From contig OZ038472.1 of NCBI GenBank assembly GCA_964036295.1, positions 3,983,501-4,047,500 on the forward strand: a stretch of 64,000 bases of DNA, given 5' to 3'. This stretch comes from Plumapathes pennacea (taxonomy: Eukaryota; Cnidaria; Anthozoa; Antipatharia; Myriopathidae). The position numbers and the translations under genes were made by a program. Shown in pieces: positions 1 through 12,100 of this stretch. The notes beneath the pieces were generated by a model. It made no database searches. It saw only the letters and a list, made by a program, of their open reading frames with translations, and was not told where the DNA came from. Every line of letters starts with the position of its first letter. Positions within the stretch are counted from its first letter, which is position 1.

Positions 1-313
1 TTCGGAGTCATGTGAGTCATGTGAAAAGTCACTGCGCATGCGGGTAAAATAGCTCACGAGTTTAAAGGCCTTAAAATAGTACTTCTAATTGACTCAAGTA
101 CACAAGATTGTACTTGAGATGAATATTATCTTAGTTAAAGAGAAAAATATTTTAGTCTCACCGTAACTTACCAATTTTTCAATGGTTAACTAAAGTGCGG
201 ATTCTGAACGTCGCTTTGAGTGTTAATCTATTGTGATAAGTCAAGTTCGAGCAACTTTGCTGTCGTTTTTTAATGTTGTTAGGTAACTATCAAATAGAAG
301 AATATTATAGTAC

Positions 314-3300
314 CTTTGTTTGTGGAGGAATATGTTGGTGGTTCTATTATTGTGGAGGAATCCGGATTGAACGAAGTAGCTCCTACAGAAATTATGTTTC
401 GTGTTAGTAAACAAGGGAAAGGAGGGTGTGTATATTGCGCATATAAAATTGAGATTTCAATTGTTCCGTTTCATTGCTGGCTGGACAACGTGGTAGAAAT
501 ATTAGAAGACTGGTGTCAGTTTTTCGCAGGAGGAAGAGGCGACGATGGGAAAATAATTCCTGATGTTTTTTTATCTTGGGAACCAGTTCCACTTTAGTGC
601 AAACGTAACTGAATAAAGCCTGACCAAAAAGTCATATTTTAAATTTCCTTTTTTGTTAGGTAAAAACTCATTCAAATTCAACTAAAAGGATTTGGTGCAA
701 CATTATTATCGTATAGTAATCATATTTAGTACCGAAAACGAAAAAATATTTTTGGAGATTGCTGCATGCGCAACTCTAAAATTTGCTCACCTGGTTTAGA
801 GTTAACCAAAACATTTTGAAACTCGCTGCAGCTCTGTGTTGGCATGACGGAAATCTCGCTTTGACCGTCTAGGAAGATTTTACTTTGACCTGACGGGTCC
901 TGGGCTTTGAACGTAACTTGTTGGTGCAGTTCCGGGTGATGAACGGGGATTCTTAGTTTGAAATGTTCCCCTTTCACAAGATAGTTATCGTATCTCAGAC
1001 TCGACGTGAGCTTGTACGGACTTCCGGCTTGATTAATGAAGTTCAAAGCAACACACATCTCTAAAATGATAAAAACACGAAGTGTTGTAGCTACTTACGA
1101 AATGTACAAGTTTGAAGTAACCAACAGCTTAATTACCACTAAAAATTTGCAGAGTGGGGAATCGCATTATATGTATGCTCAAGGGTAATACATCTAATAG
1201 ACGCCACAGTCACATTACCCAAAAGAAATCAGTATTTCAGATGAATAGACAGATTCGTATTTTGTTTGTATTCGTATTTGGTCAATCATAATGAGTGATT
1301 ACAATGAGTGATTTTTTTTTTTTTTAGTTTTAGAAAGAAATGCAGCATTGAAATCCTTTGGTATACTCTAAGGTGAAAAAAAAGCTCATTTTAATGCATC
1401 CCATTACAACGTACCTCCAGCATGGATGCGCGATAATTCTGCCACTAGTTTTTGAGATTTGGCAGTTTTATGAGTAGAAGTCGCGAGGAACTTGGAGTGT
1501 TGTCCAGGGATTGTTTTAGGATTGTAAGGCGAGAGGACCTTCTTGCAATTCATTTTCGGATTTTCGTCTTCCCGTATCGGCATAAAGACGTACGAACATG
1601 GTGCTGATCGATCGTATGCGAGGTTGATAAACATGTTGTTCTTACGGACAGGATCTGTGCGGCAGGGGCCCCAAAAGTTATGCAAGGAATCCAAGAGAAT
1701 ATTTCGCGGGAACTGCACTGGTTTGATCACAAGCATAGAGGCATCACGGTCTAAAGTAACGAAAACAATTTATAGAACAATGATCATGGACTAATAAATC
1801 TCAAGTTAGGCAGTAGAGAGCACTTGTAACTAAGTTCAGTTGCAGCATAAATTCTGCTCTTGGAGTACGGCCTGGTCACATGACACCATTCATTTTCTAT
1901 TTCAATAACGTTCTGAGACTCACCAAATACAGAAGAACCATCCCTCTTTTCCAATATGTATCGGTAGTTCTTTTGCCTCAAATAGTATCCAGGAAAACAC
2001 GTTGACTCAAGAGAGACACTCGGCCTTATTTTATTGCCAAGTGATGGAGCGTGGGCTTTGAAAACCTGACATTTTGCAAGAAGCATTAACCGACCATATC
2101 TTGACGCCCAACAGAAATTCAAGTCAACATCTATTTGACGCTCTGGCACATCCCAGGCATAGATTTTATAGAACGCACCATTCACCACTGTGGAAAAAAT
2201 AATATAGAATATAACAAAAATAATAAGAACAATAATGATAATAATAACAAGATTGTATACTAATGCTCTAATAATATTATGTGAAGAATATGTTACAAAT
2301 ATGAATAAACCTTTTTTTAGGTTAATTTTAAAATTGACTGTTTCGGAAATGGGATTCAAAACTTTTGCCTGTTTCTTTCAATAATTTAAATTACACCTAC
2401 TTTTCCGGTACTCGATTGAATGAACTAAATACCGTGTCAGGTGACACCCTTGGCATCGAGGAAAGTATCTAACTAAACGATTACCCGTTTTGGCGCCACC
2501 AGTGTCGTAGACCTCGGCTCTTGCTAAAACGTTGGGGTCCTGACCATCTTTCGGGTTCAAAATAGCAGCAAAACCATTCTCCACAGCACGCGACCCTGTT
2601 AAGGGACGAGTGGAACCTCCTCCTACGAGAATTGATGCAGAAGTTGCTCCTGCTTTTGCTCCTGCAGCTTGACCCGTTGCTCCTCCTGCACTCCTTCCTG
2701 TCCCTGTCCCTGGAAGAACCCCTCCTCCTACGCCCATTCCTATCTCTGGATGAACTCTTCCTCCTACGCCCATTCTTGTCCCTGGATGAACGCCTCCTTC
2801 TGCGCCCATTCTTGTCCCAGGATGAACGCCTCCTCCTACGCCCATTCTTGTCCCTGGATCAATGCCTCCTACACCCATTCCTGTCCCTGGATCAACGCCT
2901 CCTGCACCCATTCCTGTCCCTGGATCAACGCCTACTCCTGCACCCATTCCTGTCCCTGGATCAACGCCTCCTACACCCATTCCTGTCCCTGGATCAACGC
3001 CTCCTACACCCATTCCTGTCCCTGGATCAACGCCTCCTGCACCCATTCCTGTCCCTGGATCAACGCCTCCTCCTACGCCCATTCTTGTCCCTGGATCAAT
3101 GCCTTCTACACCCATTCCTGTCCCTGGATCAACGCCTCCTCTTCCTCCTCCTTCCTGTGCTGCTCCTCCTTGACCTCCAGGATCTGTGCTTCCCTCAGTT
3201 CTAACAGGCTTGGTCACTACTGTTCCGTTATAAAAGTAGATTCTGAATATGTGTCCGTGTATCGGGATCTCCTTCAAACCATCGTTTAGTGTCTTCAGAG

Positions 3301-6300
3301 TCATTTCAACTGCTGCTTTCTCGCCGGCTTCACCACCAGCCTCGGCCCCAGCCATCCTGCCTGCTTGAGCACCCGCAATCGCACCTGCTCTTGTTGCGGA
3401 GCGTGACGCCGCTCTTATTCCTACAGAGGCGCCGGCTTTGGCTCCAGCTCGCGCTGCTACCTTCATGAGACTCCAGTTAATAGTAGAGTCCAGGCCTAAG
3501 AACGGGAACTTCTTTAGTGCTGATGGCTTAGGTTAGCTTAAGATGTCTGCTTAATACAAGTTTAGACTTTTTTGTGTCTTTTGCTTCTGTGGAGATGTAG
3601 ACACTATGCTATTGTGTATATGTAAGCGTAAGAATTGTTAAGTTGTCGTTTCAGCCAAAATCATTGAATTTAATGTCGTTTAAAACTCTGGATTGCCGAT
3701 GAGCTAGCAGCCACACGTTAAACGTACGACAAAAACAATGTTGATTGCAAGCGTAAATTACTCCGGGATTTTTGTAAGCTGTACCACCAAAATTACTACT
3801 TACTTGTGGAAGGCGAATGTGTATATTATTAATTTGTGCATTTTTGGAGATGAAGTGTAAGATGACGCTTGCTTAGGGAGTTTACGAGTCATATTGCATT
3901 ATCGATTCTCTAAAAGTCGACTATTGATGTAATGACCTAAAATAGCATGTTTGTACTGCATGATGAGCGCACAAAGCGGCGAAAGGGGAAGAAGGGAAGC
4001 TGTGAGTAGTAACATATAACTTTCCATGGCCAGGCATGGTCTCAAATCAGTAGACACATGTACCCATTGGGTACCTAATAAGAAGAGAAATTCAAATCTT
4101 ACTTGGTGCGGATGGCGTGTCAGTCCAAAGGAATTGCGAGGGAATTGGACCATAAAACTTCCCATCCGGTGTACGTACTGCGACGTCCAGGTTATTTAAG
4201 CCATACTGTTCTTTCTGTAACGCCTCAATGTAGTAATACTTTCCTTTTGTCAGCATGAGATCGTGTGAACGTTGATTTTGATACCTGTACTCATGAATAA
4301 ATGTAAAAAACTTTACATCCCAAGTTACAATGCAAGAATCCAAACTAGATTTTTTTATTTTCTTCGTTTTTGACCTCTGACGAAAACTCAATGAAGCTGA
4401 ACTTTAGTAAACGGCTTATTTAGAATAATTTCAACTGTTAAAAATGTTCATTTAATGATCAATATGAAAAGGTTGCTCGTGTTAGTGATTTAGTTGACGA
4501 AATAACCTGACACTCTGTATATGTTAACCTTTTCACTCCCAAGTTCAAACTTCACAGGAAGAAGATGTACAAATTATGTGATGAGAATTGATAGTTTAAT
4601 CAGGTTTTATCTAAGCATTATTGTAGCAAAAACCAACTTTTCATTGCTGTACATGAAATATTTCTGGTGAGGAAACGAAGGAGAAAATTGAAGTTGATCA
4701 ATGCACTTACTTGTACCATTCCCTGTATTTAGTACTCTGAGCACCAAGCACATATGCAATTCTGACTTTGTTATCAGGATTCTGGTCGTAGCTGAGGTAA
4801 AGATTTCCAGTGTCGTCCGCAGCTGAAATAAGAGATCCACCAATGTCCAGTCGTTGAACAGTTTAAATACATGTTGTTTTTATTTTTACTTCAGTTCTGT
4901 AGTTCAGCTGAACGTATATTTAAGTAATAACTCATTGCAGGTATACACTTGGAATTTTAAGGAGCTTTACACTCACCTTACATATGTTAAACTCGCAGCT
5001 GAAACTAGCTCTCTTTCAAATTTAATATAGCGCAAGGAAGAAGTCCACAGAACCAGTTCAAAGTGTAAAACGGAAAACAAGAAACAAAAAACACTCGTTT
5101 GTGTATCTTAACCATATATAGAAGGGGTATTATCTCATTTGCCTGCATTATGAGTCTTTAAAGCTTGAATATTAAGTTATTAATATTAATCCTAGCTAAC
5201 TCACCTATGTAGAATGCATGATTTCCAGATTGTTTTGGCACAAAGTAAGCCCTTATTCGCGCACCAAAGTTGGAACCCCAATTACTTGGGCTTGAGAATG
5301 ACGGTAAATATCCGCTGTACGTTGGCATGCTTGGAAAGCGAGGATTCTGTATCAGGTATTTTATTTTGTAATAGTCGATGTTGGTCCATGCTTCGAAGAA
5401 AACTCCTGGTCTTCTCTCGATTGCTGAAACATAAACGGAATAGTACTATGAACAATTTGCGATGAAAGCCAAAATTGAAAGCGGGACAACAAAAATGTGG
5501 CCGGCCAAGACTTGACAAATGCTAAGTACAATTTCTAATTTTCTAATTTTCTAATTTCTAATTCTATTTCTCGTGAGCGGTCGGACACCGCGAGAAATGC
5601 GTTGTGCGGTCGTGCGGTCATCCAATTTTTGAGTCAGCGGTCACTGTACAAAACTGGATTCAAGTGCAGATTTTGTAGTTCTGTATATAAGAGTTTGTAA
5701 ATCCTCAAGACTTAGCCAAGAAACTCAGTATTAGGAATCGGTATCCAACTATAGATTAGTTCAGTGCATTTTATATAACATGAGTCATGCAAAGAAAAAT
5801 GAGGCTTGCACAGTTGTTGCGGAATTTTACGCTGACTAAGATAAGTGGTGTATTTCTCGGTAGTTTATACTGGTTACATATATATGCCTGACTTCTTCCT
5901 GTACCGTGAGAAATCAACTCAGACCGGTCTCACGTAATCGCTTGATACTTTCTCACCGGTATCTTGCACCTAAACGTTTCTGTCACGATAATATTTGAGA
6001 AGTCACGCGATCTGTCTCAGTAAAAATTGCTCATGTGTGATTTTAACTCTAAGTGCAAGAAAGAAGGGTCGATAAAGAAGGCGTGTCTGGACCTGTTAAA
6101 ACTCAGGTTTTCTGTCGATCGTAAAACAAAGAAAACGTTCGAACCGAACAAATATACGAACAAACTTAAATCGAGAAATCTTTGATATTATAGTACTACA
6201 GCGACTCTCAAGCGATGTAATTTTCCTCTATTGCAGTCTCATTTCATCTGTGTATATGCTTTTCTCGTCCTGGAATGGTTTAGTGCGAAATTGAGTACGT

Positions 6301-6963
6301 TACAAGATGGGAATTAAATTTCAGTACAGGAGCGGCGCCATAAAGGAAACACGCGACTATAAGCAGAACATTATAAAATGGTTTGAGCTCTCACGTTTTC
6401 TTGTTTGTCTCATGCGACCCCGCACATGAGAGTAAGCTTCAGAAAAACTGGTTTTGGTGACCTCTGTCTCGACCTTTGAGCTCTTTGTTATCGTCAAACA
6501 AGTCAAATTATTTGTGATCATAGGATCCGTTATGTATATGACCACCGTCTTGATAACCTGAGTTGTTTGTTATCGAGAAATAAGTCATAATATTTGTGAT
6601 CATAGGGTTCGCTATGTGTATAAAACGTTTGAAATAAAAATAAAGACTATGAGTGGACATGATCGACTGTCCTGGGGCAATTTTAAAGCCGTTGGCTAAA
6701 TGGTCGATCTTTATGAAATAGGAATGATCAATGTCTCACTGACTAATGGGTCTTAAAGGTTTGACATTGCAAAATATAAATCCTTGTAACACAATCTCTT
6801 AAAGTAAGAGCGCTTGTAGAACAAAGTGTAGAACGTCACATAGGTACTTACTGTTTCCAAATCCTGTAGTCATGCTTCTTCTGGATTTCTCACAGTTTAC
6901 AACCGCACAAAATTGACTTAACCAATATATAATTGTTATCAGGTTTTTAAAGCGTATTGCCAT
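314..6963 (-). CDS. Gene A: secreted PA14 / silk-like / AbfB-like / CRD-family protein, 3' end off the window
   Basis: Predicted exons, in transcript order: 6963-6852, 5423-5205, 4822-4711, 4284-4103, 3495-2485, 2187-1924, 1750-1415, 1060-791, 382-314. They join in frame for 858 residues, ending in phase 1. The CRD exon found in the other paralogs must lie left of base 1. Residues 1-37 are a signal peptide ([20 protein letters not shown]), then KSRRS. Residues 38-208 are PA14: [28 protein letters not shown], the DD of [12 protein letters not shown], and NPDNKVRIA. Residues 209-545 hold the GAKAGAS...GEKAA zipper block, LKTLNDGLK, then 11-residue units of the type [11 protein letters not shown], and the tail [16 protein letters not shown]. 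Exon 6 is AbfB-like (FPGYYLRQKNY, KRDGS). Exons 7 and 8 are conserved modules of unknown family. An AG acceptor directly precedes the ATG, so the 5'UTR is probably spliced. Extracellular structural protein by inference; the exon structure is well supported. Confidence 0.8.
2700..3160 (-). repeat. Coding minisatellite of gene A, 33-36 bp units
   Basis: About 13 units of 33 or 36 bp inside exon 5. They encode [15 protein letters not shown] repeats, with Arg and His variants (GTRMG, VHPGTRMG) towards the C-terminal end. Degenerate units lie at the plus-strand left side and near-identical ones in the middle, the usual picture of unequal exchange homogenising the centre of an array. Confidence 0.85.
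4528..4706. repeat. Dispersed ~190-bp element (AACCCTTTCACTCCCAAG family), intron 3 of gene A
   Basis: Starts near AACCTTTTCACTCCCAAG and ends GAAGGAGAAAATTGAAGTTG-ATCA, touching the exon 3 donor. Other copies: 14694-14880, 48583-48785, 49055-49252, 51045-51195, 54517-54728, 55819-56012, and inverted at 43120-43330 and 50608-50827. Confidence 0.7.
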
Positions 6964-8209
6964 GCTAATAACACACGCTCTTTAGAATATTGCCAAAGTA
7001 CACAAACAGAATACAAATCATGAATACAAAATGGTTATAGCAGTTAATAATTTAACGTTGCGTTTGAAATCTCTAAATATCAAATACGTACTAGTGATTG
7101 TGTTAAACTGGTTGATGTTTACTAAAAAGTGTACTAGATAATGCCTGGTGAGCAAGACTGCTCTTGTTTCAGCCTTACTAAAGGTAAATCCCGTTTTTTC
7201 CACTCGTCTAGTATGGAATAATTATGAAAATTTTGGTACAAATTTCAAATATGATTATGAGGGGTGATATGCCTTTATGAAGACATTCTTCTTTCAAAGT
7301 AATGAGAGAGGATATGATACAAAGTTCAGTTGAAACATGGGATGAAGATCGTAACTGTTTCTAACGTTCGTGATGTGTTTACTTATCCACAAGTCAGTCA
7401 GCAGTCTAAGAATAATGGGATACCTGCTTTAGCTAAGCATATAGGTATGGAGATCGAGATAGCGGGGTTTTACCGAGGAAAATTTCTACCAAGTTCACTT
7501 CCAGGGAAATTGTATTGTGATCGAGATAGCGGGGTTTTACCGAGGAAAATTTCTACCAAGTTCACTTCCAGGAAAATTGTATTGTGGTCGAGTTAGCAGG
7601 GAGTTCGAGATAACCGAGTTCGAGATAACAGAGTTCGAAATAACAGGGTTCAACTGTAATAATCTTTATTGTTTGTTTCAAACCGTTATTTGTATACAAT
7701 ATTTCATTTTTATATTAACTGTATTTTTAAGCAGGAGATATTAGGAAGTACTATTCTAGGGGATCTTCCTTGCTTATACAATTGTTTCCCTGATATTTCA
7801 ATATCTGATAGTCTTGAAGAATAGTTATAATTTGCCAAAATAGATGTTGGCGCTGCATGTCATCATGCGTACTATCTATGGTATAGTCAGCCTTTCGTGC
7901 AATGGGAAGATGTCAGGTCGCAAGCTCGTCAGAAAAGCGTTTGTTTATGAAATAAGAACTTGTATATTCTTCCGGAATGTATAACGAACGAGCTCTAAGA
8001 AAAAAGATCATTGATTTGTTTGTCTTGCCCAATAAACCACTTTTACAATCACGCGAAGTTCGTGAGGCGGAGACGTTTTGTCAAGCCATCTAATGGTTAA
8101 GAAGAATAGAGAACTACTTCATTGGCCACAGTGTGGTTAATTATGTAAAAAAAAAAAAGTAAAGTAAAATTCGAACGAGCGCCATTTCCAAGCGAGTAAT
8201 CGTTTTTGG
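6964..8209. other. Intergenic spacer between genes A and B
   Basis: 1.25 kb, holding the 5' flank of gene A, the 68-bp tandem duplication (7446-7585) and a segment (7655-7750) that recurs at 17885-17965 in the next spacer. No gene was seen. Confidence 0.7.
7446..7585. repeat. Tandem duplication, about 68 bp unit, between genes A and B
   Basis: ATCGAGATAGCGGGGTTTTA through GGAAATTGTATTGTG occurs twice in a row (about 7450-7516 and 7518-7585). It is followed by three short GAGATAACCGAGTTC-like units to 7650. Confidence 0.75.
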
Positions 8210-9110
8210 TCAGCGGCCACTGCTTGAACAACAATGGCCAGGGCACAAAGTTTGACAAGAGGCTTGTACCCGACAGGTGGCAGGACAACCTGCGAAAAAG
8301 AGAGTATAATAGATAAAGTAAACTAACAACCGTTATACAAATAATAAGATTTGCTAGTAAAACTTTTGATCTAACGATTTTGTTTCAGATAGAACTTTTC
8401 ATTTGGAAGAGCATTCTATAAATTTTCTCGACAGTGAAAGCGAATCATAAAACCGTGTCCTTGCAGTAGGTAACCCAATTTATTATATACATACTGAGAC
8501 ATACTCACGAAAAAGCCATATCGTAAAATTTCGTACGCAAATGAGTTCTAGCCAATGAGAGGCCGCGAACGACGCTTTTCACACGTGAAAAAAATCGTTC
8601 GTCCAATCACAAGCTGCGAACGACGATTTTTCACTACTTTTAAAGGGTTTCCCGGTCCCATCATAAATGTCTCAGTATGTATATAATAAACAGAAAACAT
8701 CATGGAAAGTGCTTTGTACAGTTTTTATTCACTCGTTGTTTCGTATCATAAAACTCACTCGCTCGCAAAGCCTCGCTCGTTCGTTTTATGATACTTCACA
8801 ACTCGTGAATAAAAACCGTACGCGCGCACTTTCCATGAAGTAATCTCTATGTACTGTATTTTTTACGATGCTAAATATTTTGTACGCAGCGTACAATCCA
8901 ATGTGTTTTAGTTTCTGTGTGACTTTGCGAGAATATTATGCTGGCCAATATAATTTCAAGGGTGTCTTTAGGTCGAGGATAACCTCTTACGCATACAATT
9001 TTTGTGCTCGTCACGCAATTTCCTCCCTCGCGAACGTCTGCTTAAACGAGTAGCCAATTCCGTCCGCCGATGTTCAAACACACCTCGTTTATCAATTTTG
9101 TATTCAAATA

Positions 9111-9182
<72 letters not shown>

Positions 9183-12100
9183 GGATATGTAATAGTTAAA
9201 TTTGGTTATGGAAATTGGTTAAATCGTTAGTAATATTTGAACTCCTTTTCTCGTTGTATCATTTACTCAGTGTGAAGTTAAATCGCTCCACACGCGGAAT
9301 AAAAGTAGTGTCAGCAGTGAATTAGCTTTTAAATTTAAAAATATCTCAAATAAAATACTGATAATTGATTGAAGTACTCAAACTACTTTGGATTTGGATG
9401 GATATTTCACCCAGTCGAAAAAGGAACCACATATTTATTAACGTTTACCGACGTGCAGCTAGAAATGAATGAAAGATTTGTCTTACAAACGCTGTAATTT
9501 AACTTCATTTTGAAAGCTTTCATAATTGCGGCTGCTGGACTTGTTCTTAAAGAGAATAGTTTTTGGACTTCGCTTTTGATACTAATTTATGATTACCATC
9601 ATGATAAAACAAGTTTACTTGTTTGTTATGTGAAAATCAAATGGAAAATTGGCATTTACCTTTAGTAGTAGAGGAAGATGCGGGTGGTTGTGATGGATTG
9701 AAAGAAGTAGATGGAGGAAAAGTCTTTGTAGTTCCTGCACGGAAATCAAGTTTTGTGTTAATAAACAGGGAGAAGTTGGGCGTACTGTATATACTGCGCA
9801 AATAAAACTTATATTTCACTTGTTCCAGTTAATTTTGGTAGCAGTCTCAGAAACCCAGAAAAATAGGGGAAAAAATCCGATGTTTGTTTAAACTGGAAAC
9901 AAATACAACATGCTTAACTGTCCTGGAAACCAATTTTACTGTACAAACTTAACTGAATAATATGAATGGAGCTGACTGGAGTAAGTCACATTATAAAAAG
10001 CTGTTTAACTGTTAAGAATGTAAAAGTTCAAGCACTAAAATGGTTTGACGCAACTAAGGTATGTTGTGGCATATAATGTCGAAAACTTTTAAAATTCTAA
10101 AAATTGCTGATTGACATTTGGCCGCCAACGGCAAGCGTATCAGGCTGGAAGCAAATTGCTGCATGCGCAACTCTGAAATTTCCTCACCTGGTTTAGAGTT
10201 AACAAAAACATTTTGAAACTCGTTGCAGCTCTGTGTCGGTATGACGGAGATCTCGCTGTAACCGTCTAGGAAAATCGTATTTTGACCTGACGGGTCCCAA
10301 GCTTTGAACGTAACATGCTGGTGTAGTTCAGGATGGTGAACAAGGATTCTTAGTTTGAAGTGTTCCCCTTTTACAAGGTAGTCCTCGTGTTTCAGACTCG
10401 ACGTGAGCTTGTACGGACGTCCGGCCTGGTTAATTAAGTTCAAAGCAACACACATCTCTGAAATGATAAAAACAAGTGTTGTAGCTACTTACGAAATGTA
10501 CAAGTTTAAAGTAACCAACAGCTTAATTACCACTAAAAATTTGCATAGAGGGAAATCGCGTAATATGCATGCTCAAGAGTAATAAATTTAATAGTAGATA
10601 TCACAGTCGAATTACCTAAAAGAAATCAGTATTTCAGATCTATAGACAGATTCGTATTTTACTTTTGGTCAATCAAAATGAGTGACTATAAAACATGCAG
10701 CATCGAAATCCTTTGAAAAATGTGCTCATTTTAATATCTCCCATTACAACGTACCTCCAGAATGAATGCGCGATAATTCTGCCACTAGTTTTTGAGATTT
10801 ATGAGTAGAAGTCGCGACGAACTTGGAGTGTTGTCCAGGGATTGTTTTAGGACCGTAAGGCGCGAGGACCCTCTTGCAGTTCATTTTTGGATCTTCGTCT
10901 TCCCGTATTGGCATGAAGATGTACGAACACCGATCCAAATATTCTGATGCTGATCGATCGTATGCGAGGTTGATAAACATGTTGTTCTTACGGACAGGAT
11001 CTGTGCGGCACGGACCCCAAAATTTATGCAAAGAGCCCAAGAGAATATTTCGCGGGAACTTCACCGGTTTGATCAAAAGCATAGAGGCCTCACGGTCTAA
11101 AGGAACGATAACAGTTTAAAGAACAATGATTAAGGACTAAATCTTAAGTTAGGCAGTAGAAAACAATTGTTTTAATTGAGTTCAGTTCCAGCATAAATTC
11201 TGTTCTTGGAGTGCGGGCTGATCCCATCTGATCTATTTTTGTGTAGTGTTTATGTAATCGTTTGCTATTTACCGAACGTAGTGTTAAATATTGGTGATAC
11301 CATCCATTTTCTATTTCAATAACGTTGTGAGACTCACCAAAGGCAGAAGATCCATCCCTCTTTTCCAATATGTAGTGGTAGTTCTTTTGTTTCAAATAGA
11401 ATCCAGGAAAACACGTTGACTCAAGAGAGACACTCGGCCTTATTTTATTGCCAAGTGATGGAACGTGGGCCTTGAAAACCTGACATTTTGCAAGAAGCAT
11501 TAACCGACCATATCTTGACGCCCAACAGAAATTCACGTCAACATCTATTTGACGCTCTGGCACATCCGAGGCATAGATTTTATAGAACGCACCATTCACC
11601 ACTGTGGAAAACATAATATAGAATATAACAAAAATAATAAGAACAATAATGATAATAATAACAGGATTGTATACTAATGCTCTAATAATATTATGTGAAG
11701 AATATGTTACAAATATGAATAAACTTTCTTTTTTAGGTTACTTATAAAATTACTGTTTCGGAAATGGGAAGCAAAACTTTTGCCGGTTTCATTATATAAT
11801 CTTAAATTAACAATGTTTCCAGTACTCGATTGAGTGAACTAAGTACCTTGTCATCAAAATCGGAAGTTTACAAGCATGATATTTTCTGCTGCATTTTATA
11901 TTTTTTTTATCAGTATACTTTGAGGTGTCACCCTTGGCATCGAAAGTATCTAAATAGCCGATTACCCGTTTTGGCGCCACCAGTGTCGTAAACCTCGGCT
12001 CTTGCTAAAACATTGGGGTCCTGTCCATCTTTCGGGGTCAAAATGGCAGCAAAACCTTTCTCCACATATTGCGATTTGGCTGGCATTGTGAGAGTTGATG

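Noticed and set aside
316..597. Plus-strand open frame at the left edge
   Set aside because: It overlaps exon 9 of gene A on the other strand (314-382), which matches the linker exons of B and C; the plus frame has no paralogs.
2632..3289. Three plus-strand open frames across the gene A repeat
   Set aside because: Same reason: shadow of a repeat whose unit is a multiple of three.
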